Of a stretch of DNA of 64,000 nt, positions 27,771-41,009 are shown in pieces. The stretch spans positions 3,162,001-3,226,000 of the forward strand of contig NZ_CP081150.1 in the NCBI RefSeq assembly GCF_019665765.1, written 5' to 3'. Numbering within the stretch: the stretch's first letter is position 1; each line of letters opens with the position of its first letter. The notes below the pieces were generated by a model. The model did no database searches and was not told the DNA's origin. It was given only the letters and a program-made list of their open reading frames with translations. The stretch comes from Deefgea tanakiae (GTDB taxonomy: Bacteria > Pseudomonadota > Gammaproteobacteria > Burkholderiales > Chitinibacteraceae). A program made the position numbers and the translations under genes.

Positions 27771-27855
27771 GCGAGTGCTGCATTTTTGTTTCAAATTGGT
27801 TTCTATGTAAATCAACGACTTATCGCCTTAGTTCTATTTTCTTTGTACGCAGGTG

Positions 27856-27884
27856 TTGACGGGTTTGGGTGGGGTGGGTATAGT
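27856..27884 (+). promoter_or_regulatory. rRNA operon promoter
   Basis: TTGACG and TATAGT are separated by exactly 17 bases, followed by a GC-rich discriminator (TCGGCC), as expected for a growth-rate-controlled rrn promoter. Transcription would begin near 27891. Confidence 0.8.
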
Positions 27885-27890
27885 TCGGCC

Positions 27891-28108
27891 TCTCTGCTGC
27901 TGACACAGCAAACGAAACAAGCGGTTCTAAAGCAAGTTTCGGTGTCTAAGCCACTGATCTTTAACAAAATACAGCCGATGAGTGTGAGTGCTTGATTTGC
28001 AAGTCAAACAAGTGCTTGCATTCACAAATGAGAAATAACTCGATGTTTACATCGAGGCGCTTTAAGTTTTGAGCGCAAGCCAAGTAGTACAAAATTAGCA
28101 CAGAGATT
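27891..28108 (+). promoter_or_regulatory. rRNA leader with boxA antitermination site
   Basis: TGATCTTTAACAAA (27955-27968) is a boxA site for Nus-factor antitermination and recurs before 23S. The rest of the leader is 16S processing sequence. A short open frame across 27762-27995 is not considered coding. Confidence 0.75.
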
Positions 28109-29643
<1,535 letters not shown>

Positions 29644-29746
29644 AAGAGAAAGACGAACAAATTAAGTACTCACACTCATCGGCTGTAGATTTGAAGAATG
29701 TCGGATTGATTGAGATGAATAATCTGAATTGAGATGACAACGATAT

Positions 29747-29823
29747 GGGTCAGTAGCTCAGTTGGTTAGAGCACCGTGTTGATAACGCGGGGGTCATAGG
29801 TTCGATTCCTATCTGACCCACCA
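29747..29823 (+). tRNA. tRNA-Ile (GAT)
   Basis: 77 bases including encoded CCA; acceptor GGGTCAG pairs with CTGACCC; anticodon GAT at 29781-29783. Standard position in the 16S-23S spacer. Confidence 0.97.
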
Positions 29824-29831
29824 CCTTAGTT

Positions 29832-29907
29832 GGGGGCTTAGCTCATCTGGTAGAGCACCTGCTTTGCAAGCAGGGGGTGAACGGTTCGAGTCCGTTAGCC
29901 TCCACCA
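29832..29907 (+). tRNA. tRNA-Ala (TGC)
   Basis: 76 bases including CCA; acceptor GGGGGCT pairs with AGCCTCC (one G-T); anticodon TGC at 29865-29867. Eight bases after tRNA-Ile. Confidence 0.97.
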
Positions 29908-30276
29908 TTAGTTTGGTCTGGAACTACCTAGTAGAAAATAGAATTCTATGGATTGCACGATGTATTGTGCAGTGTATTTTATTCTGGTTTCTAAAATTAG
30001 AATGATTCACGAAAGTGAATTGAAATATCGATCTTTAACAAAATAGAAGAAGTAATTAATTCCAATAAACATTGTTGTGGAATTAGATTTAGAGATTACT
30101 GCTTGCAGTGATGGATAAATTTGATTTCAAAGTAAATATATTGGGTTGATTGTATCTGTTCAGTTGAATTGGTCTCATGCCAGTTTGATTGAACCGCAAG
30201 TGAAATGAGAACTCACTTGCAAGTCGCAAATACGATTTCAGTAACTTGAAATACGTTTACGTGTTTGAGGTTATAG
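29908..30276 (+). other. Internal transcribed spacer before 23S
   Basis: No gene. It carries a second boxA (CGATCTTTAACAAAA, 30029-30043). At its end AGGTTATAGGATCAAG (30268-30283) pairs over 16 bases with CTTGATCCTATAACCT (33160-33175), the processing stem that encloses 23S rRNA. Confidence 0.8.
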
Positions 30277-33168
<2,892 letters not shown>

Positions 33169-33400
33169 ATAACCTGAAGCGCGTAGGCGACGAAGATATA
33201 GTCAACCCAAAGAAAGTAGAGTGTACGTAAGTGCATGATACGAAAGATAAATACTGAAACAGTGTGGTTGGAAAGTGTAGTATAATTACTTCTTCTATTG
33301 ATTTGATGAGTTAGCGCTGTAGGCGTGTTACTAGAAATAGTGCAGCTGAATGCGATAATTCAAAGTGTGGTGAGAAAACTCACCGCACCAGACAGTTTAA

Positions 33401-33517
33401 TGTCTGGCGACCATAGCGAGGTGGTCCCACTCCTTCCCATCCCGAACAGGACAGTGAAACACCTCAGCGCCGATGATAGTGCGGATTGCCCGTGTGAAAG
33501 TAGGTCATTGCCAGACT
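33401..33517 (+). rRNA. rrf: 5S ribosomal RNA
   Basis: TGTCTGGCGACCATAGCGAG at the start, TCCCATCCCGAACAGGACAG inside, and CCAGACT closing the terminal stem. About 117 bases. Confidence 0.95.
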
Positions 33518-33528
33518 TCCCTAAAGAG

Positions 33529-33557
33529 AAGCCCGATTCGAAAGAGTCGGGCTTTTT
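33529..33557 (+). terminator. Terminator of the rRNA operon
   Basis: AAGCCCGATTC pairs with GAGTCGGGCTT, loop GAAA, followed by TTT. Confidence 0.92.
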
Positions 33558-33586
33558 GCTGTGCGTTGGAAATAGATTTTTGTGTG

Positions 33587-33635
33587 ATGTATTTGTCTGT
33601 ACCTTATGCAGATAAATATCTCTGGGCATATACAT
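33587..33635. repeat. 49-bp palindromic element, copy 4
   Basis: Starts ATGTAT and ends ATACAT at the family spacing. Internal CTGTACCTTA fits the TAG-like position less well. It lies between the rRNA terminator and aceK. Confidence 0.6.
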
Positions 33636-33723
33636 CTGAGAATAGATAAATCATTCATTGCTGTAGCGCGGCATTGCAATCTATTGCCTAGAATGAAGCG
33701 ACAGCTTCTTGAAGGTTACCGAT

Positions 33724-35478
33724 ATGAATGCATTTACGCCTTGTGTTGATTCTGATGACACGCAATGTGCGGTCGCGATCGCACAGACTTTACTCGATGG
33801 TTTTAACCACCACTACACACTATTTCGTGCGGCCAGCATGGCTGCCAAGTCGAACTTTGAAATGGGTAATATCTTGGCGCAGCGTGATGCGGTAAGAAAC
33901 CGGATCGAATTTTATGATGCGCGTGTTTTAGAGACAGTTGAGCGCTTAAAGCAGGAGTTTTCAGCTGAAACCTTATCCGATTCTGCATGGTTAGCCGTCA
34001 AACAGCAATATATTGCCTTGTTGCAAAAACATCGACAAATTGAATTAGCGGAGACTTTTTTTAACTCAGTGTGTTGCCGGATTTTGCACCGAAGGTATTT
34101 TCACAATGACTTTATTTTTTATCGGCCTGCTGTTTCCACTGAATACATCGAAGAATCTGAAGCGACCTATCACAGCTACTATGTGAATAATTTAGGGCTG
34201 GCAAATACGCTTAAGCAAGTTTTTACTGACTTTGCTTGGAATTTGCCCTTTGTTGATTTAGACCGCGACGTTGCGCGTATCTTGGCGGTGTTACGCCGTC
34301 ATTTAGGTAAAAAGCTCACACCAGAATTTAATTCCCAGATTCAAGTTTTATCCTCACCGTTTTATCGCAATAAGGCCGCATACATTATCGGTAAAGCTAC
34401 GCATGGGGATGTTGAAATTCCATTTGCGATTCCTCTGTATCGCAATGAAGCCAATCAGTTGTATGTGGATGCGGCCTTATTCGAAATTGTGCATGTCCGG
34501 CAATTGTTCTCATTATCTCGCGCCTATTTTCTGGTGGATATGGAAGTACCTTCGGCGTACGTACAGTTTTTACATAACTTAATTCCGGGCAAATCTCGCG
34601 CTGAGTTGTATACGATGCTGGGTTTGGGTAAGCAAGGTAAAACGATGTTTTATCGGGAGTTATTTCATCATCTAAGGCACTCTTCTGATCCTTTTGTAAG
34701 TGCGCCTGGCACCAAGGGGATGGTGATGATTGTGTTTACGCTGCCTTCGTTTCCCTTTGTCTTTAAAATTATCAAGGATGTCTTTGCACCACCGAAAGAA
34801 GTTGATCGCGCAACGGTGCGCGCTAAGTATTTGCTGGTTAAACAGCATGATCGGGTTGGGCGAATGGCCGATTCACTTGAGTTTTCTGACGTTGCTTTGC
34901 CATTGGCTCGGTTTGAACCTGAGTTATTGGCTGAAATGCAATTATTAGCGCCTTCGGTGGTTGAGATTGAGGGTGATACGGTGGTGTTTCGCCATATGTA
35001 TATCGAATGCCGGATGAAGCCACTCAATCTATTTATTGAGCATCGCCGTGATGAGGCGGTGGAAGAGGTGATTCGAGATTATGGGAATGCGCTGCGTGAA
35101 CTAGCGATTGCGAATATCTTTCCCGGTGATATGTTATTCAAGAATTTTGGGGTGACGCGCGCTGGGCGAGTGGTGTTTTACGATTACGATGAAATTGAGT
35201 ATATGACCGATTGCGATTTTCGCCGTATACCGCCGCCGCCAGCGCCAGAGTTTGAAATGAGTGGGGAGACATGGTTTAGCGGCAATAAAAATGAAGTTTA
35301 TCCCGAAGAGTTTGGTGGCTTTTTGCTGGCGCGCGCCGATGTGAAGGCGGCGTTTAATAAATATCACGCCGATTTACTCACGCCTAAATTTTGGCAAGAC
35401 ACCAAGACGAGGATAAAAAACGGCATTATCGAAGACTTTTTCCCTTATCCACAGGCGTTACGTTTTCCACAGTCGTAA
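33724..35478 (+). CDS. aceK: Isocitrate dehydrogenase kinase/phosphatase AceK
   Basis: Bifunctional enzyme that phosphorylates and dephosphorylates isocitrate dehydrogenase to divert carbon into the glyoxylate shunt. 584 residues, as in the family. Motifs: LDGFNHHYTLFR near the start, GMVMIVFTLPSFPFVFKIIK (ATP-binding lysine region), FAPPKEVDRATVRAKYLLVK, HDRVGRMADSLEF, and the catalytic part FPGDMLFKNFGVTRAGRVVF with YDYDEIEYM. ATG at 33724 is chosen over the TTG at 33709. Followed by a terminator. Confidence 0.95.
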   Translation: MNAFTPCVDSDDTQCAVAIAQTLLDGFNHHYTLFRAASMAAKSNFEMGNILAQRDAVRNRIEFYDARVLETVERLKQEFSAETLSDSAWLAVKQQYIALLQKHRQIELAETFFNSVCCRILHRRYFHNDFIFYRPAVSTEYIEESEATYHSYYVNNLGLANTLKQVFTDFAWNLPFVDLDRDVARILAVLRRHLGKKLTPEFNSQIQVLSSPFYRNKAAYIIGKATHGDVEIPFAIPLYRNEANQLYVDAALFEIVHVRQLFSLSRAYFLVDMEVPSAYVQFLHNLIPGKSRAELYTMLGLGKQGKTMFYRELFHHLRHSSDPFVSAPGTKGMVMIVFTLPSFPFVFKIIKDVFAPPKEVDRATVRAKYLLVKQHDRVGRMADSLEFSDVALPLARFEPELLAEMQLLAPSVVEIEGDTVVFRHMYIECRMKPLNLFIEHRRDEAVEEVIRDYGNALRELAIANIFPGDMLFKNFGVTRAGRVVFYDYDEIEYMTDCDFRRIPPPPAPEFEMSGETWFSGNKNEVYPEEFGGFLLARADVKAAFNKYHADLLTPKFWQDTKTRIKNGIIEDFFPYPQALRFPQS

Positions 35479-35498
35479 TTGCTTGTTGATACTCAAAT

Positions 35499-35528
35499 CA
35501 GCCCCGTGCGAGGGGCTGTTTTTATTTT
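35499..35528 (+). terminator. Intrinsic terminator after aceK
   Basis: CAGCCCC/GGGGCTG stem, loop GTGCGA, then a T-rich run. Confidence 0.88.
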
Positions 35529-35622
35529 GGGGCTAGCCTATTTTTTATTGCTTCGCACATGTACAGATGCTGCTAATGAGCTGATAATTCGCACCATTCA
35601 TGAATTTGCTATTGAGGGTTTT

Positions 35623-36624
35623 ATGTCGTCAACCGTGTTGCCTCATCAACGATTCCAGCTTAAATCGTTTTCGTATTCAGCCTTGGATACTGGTCCTAGC
35701 CTGATTGTGTTGGGCGCTGTCCATGGTAATGAAGATTGCGGCACCAAGGCGATTCATCGTGTTATGGCTGAGCTGGATTCGGGTAAATTGCAGCTATTGC
35801 GTGGTCGGATTACCTTTGTACCGATTACGAATCCTTTGGCCTATGAGAAAGTGCAGCGCAATGGCGATCGCAATTTAAATCGCAATCTACGTGTGACCGA
35901 TGAACCGCATGATTTTGAAGACCGTATCGCCAATGCATTGTGCCCGCTGTTGGCTGATCATGATGTATTGCTCGACCTGCATTCGACGAATAATCCGGGT
36001 GAACCCTTTATTATGTTGGGACCTGAGAATAACGACGGCGATTTGCAGCCGTTTGCCTTAGCCAAAGAAGAGGAAGCGCTCGCGGTGCGTTTAGGACCGC
36101 ATCGGATTGTAGAAGGCTGGTTGTGTACTTATGCCGAGGGCGTTAAACATCGCATGGCGTATACGCCGGTGTGTGAGCGCTCGCATTTGCTGAATACTGA
36201 TCCGAGCTATGGCGTAGGCACGACTGAGTATACGCGTGCGCATGGTGGCTATTCATTGACTTTGGAGTGTGGCCAGCATAAAGATGCATCCTCGCCCGAA
36301 GTGGCATACCAAGGTATTCGCAATGCGATTGCTTGCTTGAACTTAGCCGATGTACCTCCAGCCCCTGTACAAAATGATTTGGAAGTACTCAAAATCAGCC
36401 GTGTGATTGATCGCCATCACGCCGATGATGTATTTGTCAAAACATGGGCCAGTTTTGATCGTGTTAAAGCAGGCGAGTTGATTGGCACGCGACATGACGG
36501 TACAGCCGAAGTGGCACCGTGCGATGGATTTGTATTGTTCCCAAATCCAAGCGCAGTACCCGGTAATGAGTGGTTTTACTTTGCGCAAGTCAGCGAGCGT
36601 AATGTCGGTGGTGTGCGAAATTAA
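35623..36624 (+). CDS. Succinylglutamate desuccinylase/aspartoacylase family
   Basis: 333-residue zinc-dependent acyl-amino-acid hydrolase (AstE/AspA superfamily, COG3608-like). Zinc ligands appear as HGNE in LGAVHGNEDCGTKAIH and the histidine of LLDLHSTNNPGEPF; TLECGQHKD carries the expected catalytic glutamate. The ATG at 35623 follows TTGAGGG; the open frame extends 144 bases upstream through the aceK terminator and is rejected. Exact substrate unknown. Its 3' side carries a 49-bp element. Confidence 0.87.
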   Translation: MSSTVLPHQRFQLKSFSYSALDTGPSLIVLGAVHGNEDCGTKAIHRVMAELDSGKLQLLRGRITFVPITNPLAYEKVQRNGDRNLNRNLRVTDEPHDFEDRIANALCPLLADHDVLLDLHSTNNPGEPFIMLGPENNDGDLQPFALAKEEEALAVRLGPHRIVEGWLCTYAEGVKHRMAYTPVCERSHLLNTDPSYGVGTTEYTRAHGGYSLTLECGQHKDASSPEVAYQGIRNAIACLNLADVPPAPVQNDLEVLKISRVIDRHHADDVFVKTWASFDRVKAGELIGTRHDGTAEVAPCDGFVLFPNPSAVPGNEWFYFAQVSERNVGGVRN

Positions 36625-36629
36625 ATAAT

Positions 36630-36678
36630 GGGTATTGGCAGCTAGATATTATTAATCAATGCCTAGCTGCAGATACAT
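36630..36678. repeat. 49-bp palindromic element, copy 5
   Basis: Starts GGGTAT and ends ATACAT. GCAGCTAG and CTAGCTGC form a second perfect arm. It lies exactly between two convergent genes: five bases after one stop and directly adjoining the other. Confidence 0.78.
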
Positions 36679-37059
36679 TTAGTGGTGGGCTAGGGGACTG
36701 ACTTCTTTCGGTCTGGCTTGCAGCATTGCATTATGCACCGCATCGTCTTGCAGGCCATGCCAAAACACGTGCGCTGCAACGACATGAGTATGATCATTAA
36801 TCTGCTGCCAAGCACGTACGGCATCGCTGGCCAGTTCATACGTCAAAATTGATTTATGGGCCTCAATTGCTTGCGCTTCGGTGCTCATGCCAATTTCGCT
36901 GAGATAGTGCAGCAATTTGCTACGCGAGTGGCTGGTGCGTTCATCGGTCGTGTCATAGGTTAAAAAAATCACTGCTTGTGCCATATCGGTCGACGCCATC
37001 CGAATAAAATCAACCCGTGACATAATGTTGACTGCGCCGTGTGGGGTTTTGCTCGTCAT
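36679..37059 (-). CDS. Conserved-looking hypothetical protein
   Basis: 126 residues from the ATG at 37059, which follows GCGGAGG; the open frame extends to 37101. No signal peptide or membrane segment. The sequence is mixed helix/strand and histidine-rich (HTHVVAAHVFWHGLQDDAVH) and ends PLAHH. I do not recognise the family. The upstream CGCCCC/GGGGCG inverted repeat (37094-37112) may be regulatory. Confidence 0.65.
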   Translation of the reverse strand: MTSKTPHGAVNIMSRVDFIRMASTDMAQAVIFLTYDTTDERTSHSRSKLLHYLSEIGMSTEAQAIEAHKSILTYELASDAVRAWQQINDHTHVVAAHVFWHGLQDDAVHNAMLQARPKEVSPLAHH

Positions 37060-37268
37060 TATTTCATCCTCCGCCTCATTGATCAGATACTTACGCCCCA
37101 TCGTGAGGGGCGCATGATTCTTTCTAGCAGGTTTTGTGGACTATTTTGTGGGTAAACGGTGTGTAATCTGTTTATTGTTGTGTATGACGGCTGAAAAGTT
37201 GGCGATTGTAGATTAACGCTAAGTTGGTGACTCACACTAAATCATGGTTTGATCTGAATATGCAATGT

Positions 37269-37317
37269 GGGTATATGTCTAAAGCTAAATTAATTTAATA
37301 TTTAGAGGCATATACCC
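37269..37317. repeat. 49-bp palindromic element, copy 6
   Basis: Starts GGGTAT and ends ATACCC. The arms extend outward to TGTGGGTATATG and CATATACCCACA, a perfect 12-bp inverted repeat. Internal AAAGCTAA fits the family motif. Downstream of the 66-residue gene. Confidence 0.8.
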
Positions 37318-37331
37318 ACAGGCAAAGTTAT

Positions 37332-37532
37332 TTATCGTGCTTGGCTTGCTTCACGAAGTCGTTGAATTTGCCGCTCAAAAATTCCGCGTCGAATCATTTC
37401 TAAGCGCAAGATGTTTTGTAGTCGAGATGCCATTTGGTAAAGATGACTTTGCGGCAATGTTTGGCTTAAAACTTCACCTGCTTTGGCCTCAATGGTGATG
37501 AGATCTTGAGTGTCTAGTGTTTTTGGATTCAT
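37332..37532 (-). CDS. Small hypothetical protein
   Basis: 66-residue, helix-rich, charged protein (TIEAKAGEVLSQTLPQSHLY, QMASRLQNILRLEMIRRGIF). AAGGGG precedes the ATG at a workable distance. No family recognised. It stands alone with its own 5' and 3' gaps and a 49-bp element downstream. Confidence 0.55.
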   Translation of the reverse strand: MNPKTLDTQDLITIEAKAGEVLSQTLPQSHLYQMASRLQNILRLEMIRRGIFERQIQRLREASQAR

Positions 37533-37714
37533 GATGTTGCCCCTTACTTTGCTAGTTCAATGGCAATAGAATAATGTGAGTATACAAAGATTGATTGTCC
37601 GTGCTGTGTAAGCTGATGTGCGGCTGGATTTATATTTAAGTTTTTGATTTGTAAGTATAAATTTAGCCATCGTATTACTTTTGTTGATTAGCAAAAAAAT
37701 TAAAGGTGTTGTGA

Positions 37715-38647
37715 ATGCGCCGTCTGATTCAGGTTTCGTCTTTGCTTTGGGGTATCTTGATTGGTCTCAGTGTCTCTGTGAATGCGGCATGTGTACCTGC
37801 GCCGATCGCACCGAGCGCACAAGAAATTCAGCAGCTCCAAGAGACCGCACGTGACCATGGTTTTCTGTGGAAAATCAGTAAGGATGGCCGTACATCGTGG
37901 TTATATGGCTCGATTCATGTAAACCGTTTATCGACTGCCTTTCCCGGCCCCAAAATGCGGCAAGCGCTGCAGCAAAGCCAAGTGATTGCCTTAGAGCTAG
38001 ACCCAACTGATAGCGCAACACAGGCGAAGCTGATGCAGCTCGGCGCGCAAGGTGCAGGGCAAGTGCCGCCAGCGCTCAAAGCACGCCTGCAAGTGCAGCT
38101 TGATAAAGTCTGCTTGCCTGAATCGGTCGCGCAAGCGATCCATCCGGCATTATTGTTTGCTAACCTGAGTGTATTGGGTTTGCGTGAAGCGGGTTTTGAA
38201 ACCGCTTATGGCACTGAATATGTGTTGGCGGGGGCAGGCAAGAAAATCATTCCGCTTGAAACTGCCGAAAGCCAAATACAGGCCTTGCTCGGTGATGGCA
38301 AAGTCAGCGCGGCTGAATACGCCGATGCATTGGCGATCTTAGAAAATGATAGCGAGCAGGGGACGGCGATTAAATTATTCGATGCATGGCTCAAATCGGA
38401 TTTGTTTACCTTGGAAAGCTTTGCCGATTGGTGTGATTGCATGAATACGCCGAAACAACGCGCTGATTTGCGCCGCCTGCTCGATGATCGAAATAGTCCC
38501 ATGGTCGATCGCATCGCCAAACTCCACACCCAATCCGCCCCGATTTTCGTCGCTGTTGGTAGCCTGCACATGGTCGGTAAAAACGGCCTGCCTGCATTGC
38601 TGGCGAAGCGCGGATTTAAGGTGGAGCGAGTGAATTTTGAGAATTAG
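37715..38647 (+). CDS. TraB/GumN family protein
   Basis: 310-residue exported protein with a signal peptide (MRRLIQVSSLLWGILIGLSV, SVNA). The family motifs are clear: LWKISKDGRTSWLYGSIHV near the start and FVAVGSLHMVGKNGLPALL at the end, with paired histidines and glutamates that may bind metal (IALELDP). TraB/GumN proteins are proposed metalloproteases, with no firm function in bacteria. AAAGG lies eight bases before the ATG. Confidence 0.87.
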   Translation: MRRLIQVSSLLWGILIGLSVSVNAACVPAPIAPSAQEIQQLQETARDHGFLWKISKDGRTSWLYGSIHVNRLSTAFPGPKMRQALQQSQVIALELDPTDSATQAKLMQLGAQGAGQVPPALKARLQVQLDKVCLPESVAQAIHPALLFANLSVLGLREAGFETAYGTEYVLAGAGKKIIPLETAESQIQALLGDGKVSAAEYADALAILENDSEQGTAIKLFDAWLKSDLFTLESFADWCDCMNTPKQRADLRRLLDDRNSPMVDRIAKLHTQSAPIFVAVGSLHMVGKNGLPALLAKRGFKVERVNFEN

Positions 38648-38706
38648 CATGGTGGAGAGTCCAATTGGACTAAGCTTGCTCAGCCTAACGTTTACCATGA
38701 TTAAAT

Positions 38707-38755
38707 AGGTATTTCTATGTAGGTTATATTAATAAAGACTTGTATTAAAATACCC
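38707..38755. repeat. 49-bp palindromic element, copy 7
   Basis: Starts AGGTAT and ends ATACCC; internal ATGTAGGTTA matches the copy at 62506 (ATGTAGCTAT). In the convergent gap between the TraB and methyltransferase genes. Confidence 0.7.
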
Positions 38756-38801
38756 ATCTTATTGAGCTGTTGGGTATCGCCTCGCTCCACCAATCTACGT
38801 T

Positions 38802-39734
38802 TTACTTTCTTTGAAAAACCCAAACCCCCGCGCCCAATTCTGGTGGTAATACCAAGTGGCTCAGATCGCGCCGTTCTTGCCAATCAAACAGCGTTTGCGC
38901 TTCGTAATCGCCCCAGTTGCCGGTGATAAAACGCGAATGGCTGCCGATGACGATGTAGGTTTGCACCTCGCGTTGGCGGAAGATTTGTTTTTCAAAGTGA
39001 TTACCAGCCGGTGGCCAGCAGCAGAGGACGACTTCAGGTTTGTATCTTGCGATGGCGGTGTTGGCGTCGAGTTTTTGCACATCGGCGGGGTAGTTGACGA
39101 CTTTGCCCCAGCTAAAATCGTCGCAGGCAGTGATATCGACATTCTGCCCACGTAAAAAGCGGCTGAGCGTGCCGTCGCCAGCGGCGATTTCAAGGCAAGT
39201 ACGATTGCCGATCACTTGCGCGAGCCCGGCTATCAATTCCTTGCTGTAAAAACAGTAAATTCCGCGTTTTTCGACCAAGGGCATTAAGAAATGCTTTTGC
39301 GTAATCAGCGGCCAAGTCCAGCGAAAACGTCGAATCGACACGGGTTTGCGTACCAAATCACGCTCAAATAGTAAGCACTGCATGATGAGGCCATTCCATA
39401 GATTAAAGCGCACTTTGCCCGCGCCAACGCCCGTTGCGGTTGAGAAAGCGTATTGGCGCAGCGCGAGTTCGATTAGGCGTTGCCGCTCTTGCTGTGTGAC
39501 GTAGTCGGCATAGGCGCGGCCGTCTCGTTCTCCGGATAAAAATCGGGCATCGTGTTGCGGGCGAAGACGTACTTTTTCAATAATGGCTTTGAGTTCGGCT
39601 GGATCGCGCCGCGCAAAAATACCTTCGAGTTCGCTGCGTACGCTTTCCCAAGCGGCGGGGCAGGCGGTCACCAGCTCAGTAAAACTCGGATTTGTGGCCA
39701 GCAAGGCCATGCGTTGTTCGGGGCTGAGTTGCAT
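38802..39734 (-). CDS. Putative class I SAM-dependent methyltransferase
   Basis: 310 residues. The C-terminal half carries a SAM-binding glycine motif (CLEIAAGDGTLSRFL), followed by ITACDDFSWG and VVLCCWPPAGNHFEKQIF. The N-terminal 150 residues are helix-rich with no recognised domain. A methyl acceptor cannot be guessed. The gene has no clear operon partner: convergent with the TraB gene and 84 bases from the beta-lactamase-fold gene upstream of it. Confidence 0.7.
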   Translation of the reverse strand: MQLSPEQRMALLATNPSFTELVTACPAAWESVRSELEGIFARRDPAELKAIIEKVRLRPQHDARFLSGERDGRAYADYVTQQERQRLIELALRQYAFSTATGVGAGKVRFNLWNGLIMQCLLFERDLVRKPVSIRRFRWTWPLITQKHFLMPLVEKRGIYCFYSKELIAGLAQVIGNRTCLEIAAGDGTLSRFLRGQNVDITACDDFSWGKVVNYPADVQKLDANTAIARYKPEVVLCCWPPAGNHFEKQIFRQREVQTYIVIGSHSRFITGNWGDYEAQTLFDWQERRDLSHLVLPPELGAGVWVFQRK

Positions 39735-39818
39735 CGTGCGCCTGTGTGTGCTGTTTGCTGCTCGTTTATAAGCTAGCTCACTCGTTTAAGGCAAGTTTTT
39801 GGCGCGTGATGCAGGTGC

Positions 39819-40958
39819 TTATTCAATTTTTATCATTGATGATGTCAGCAGTGATTCGGCGAATTTCACTAGTTTGGCGTCAGAGCATGCACTTTCGGCA
39901 TTGCATAAGATGGCGATGGCGCGATTTTGACTGGGCATCAGTAAGGTGTAATGGGTGTAGCCATCTTCTGTGCTGTCGTGAACACTCAGCGGACCAAATT
40001 CGGCAGACCGAATGATAGACCAGCCGAGCGCATAATGGTCAATCGGGGTATGGAGTTGCTGAAAACTAGCTGGACTCAGCAGTGTCGATTGGCCGCGTAA
40101 GCCACGCAAGTGTTCTCGCAAAAAAATACCGTATTCAGATTGGCTGAGCCTGACTGTAGGGTTGAGCCTTGCAAGGTCTTGCCGTTCTTCCTTATTCACC
40201 TTGTGCCAACGGGGTTTGCTAAACCAGTTTGTTTTTAATGATTGGTGGCCCTGTACTGAGGAAGTATTGCTGAGATGGGGATGCAGAGAGAGCTCGGAAA
40301 ATAGTTGCTGTTGCAAGATATTTTCGTAGGTATTGCTGCCTAGCAATTCAATAATAATAGCTACAATGAAATACCCAATGTTAGAGTAGTGTGTTCTTTG
40401 GTTCACTTCGCCAATGTAGGCTTGTTGCAAAATCCAACGAGCGGCGGTGCTGCGATTGGCGCTTGGATTGCCACCGAGCATCGCCAATAAATTGGAATAC
40501 TTGAGATCGCCAAATCCCCGCGCAAGCCCAGCGCGATGTTGTAGTAATTGCAACACCGTGACGGATTGAAATTCAGTACGCATTTGATCGCGCCAAGCGG
40601 GGAGTAAATCGGCCAGCGTAGAGTCCCAGCGTAATTTTCCTTGTTCCACCCAGCGCGCCACCAAGGTGGCAGTCACGGCTTTGCTGAGCGCGCCCAGTGG
40701 GAAGCTGTCGCTATTTTGAATGAATGCTGGCGCATCAATTCGCCGTTGACCACTGCAAGCACTGAGAATCGTGTCGTTTTGCACCAAGACCACGCCCACG
40801 CCGGGCAAGTGATGTTGGTGACGAAACTGCTCAACTTGGGTTTGAAGCTGAGCGTGGTCCACCACCGCAGCCTGCATTGGGCCATCATCCATGGCTGGAT
40901 ATGCACTGCGTGAGCTGGTGAAAAAACCAAGTTGATGCTGGCGCAATAGGGGATGCAT
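39819..40958 (-). CDS. Class C beta-lactamase-fold protein lacking the catalytic serine
   Basis: 379 residues with the fold signatures of class C beta-lactamases/penicillin-binding esterases: SFPLGALSKAVTATLVARWV, EQGKLRWDS, LLQHRAGL and the YSN motif in RTHYSNIGYFI. In the usual GSxSK box the nucleophilic Ser is Ala (GALSK; codon GCG), and the C-terminal HxG/KTG-type motif is not recognisable. The lysine and YSN are retained. No signal peptide is evident. AAGGA lies before the ATG. Most likely a non-hydrolytic relative with a binding role. Confidence 0.78.
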   Translation of the reverse strand: MHPLLRQHQLGFFTSSRSAYPAMDDGPMQAAVVDHAQLQTQVEQFRHQHHLPGVGVVLVQNDTILSACSGQRRIDAPAFIQNSDSFPLGALSKAVTATLVARWVEQGKLRWDSTLADLLPAWRDQMRTEFQSVTVLQLLQHRAGLARGFGDLKYSNLLAMLGGNPSANRSTAARWILQQAYIGEVNQRTHYSNIGYFIVAIIIELLGSNTYENILQQQLFSELSLHPHLSNTSSVQGHQSLKTNWFSKPRWHKVNKEERQDLARLNPTVRLSQSEYGIFLREHLRGLRGQSTLLSPASFQQLHTPIDHYALGWSIIRSAEFGPLSVHDSTEDGYTHYTLLMPSQNRAIAILCNAESACSDAKLVKFAESLLTSSMIKIE

Positions 40959-41009
40959 AACGGATGTCCTTCGTGTTAGGGGCTTTTGCTTTTGGTGGTT
41001 GCGAACCGC

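Noticed and set aside
27762-27995. 77-codon frame upstream of 16S
   Set aside because: It covers the rrn promoter and boxA leader and has no ribosome-binding site.
33301-33400. Extra tRNA between 23S and 5S
   Set aside because: No cloverleaf or CCA-ended acceptor stem could be found in this gap.
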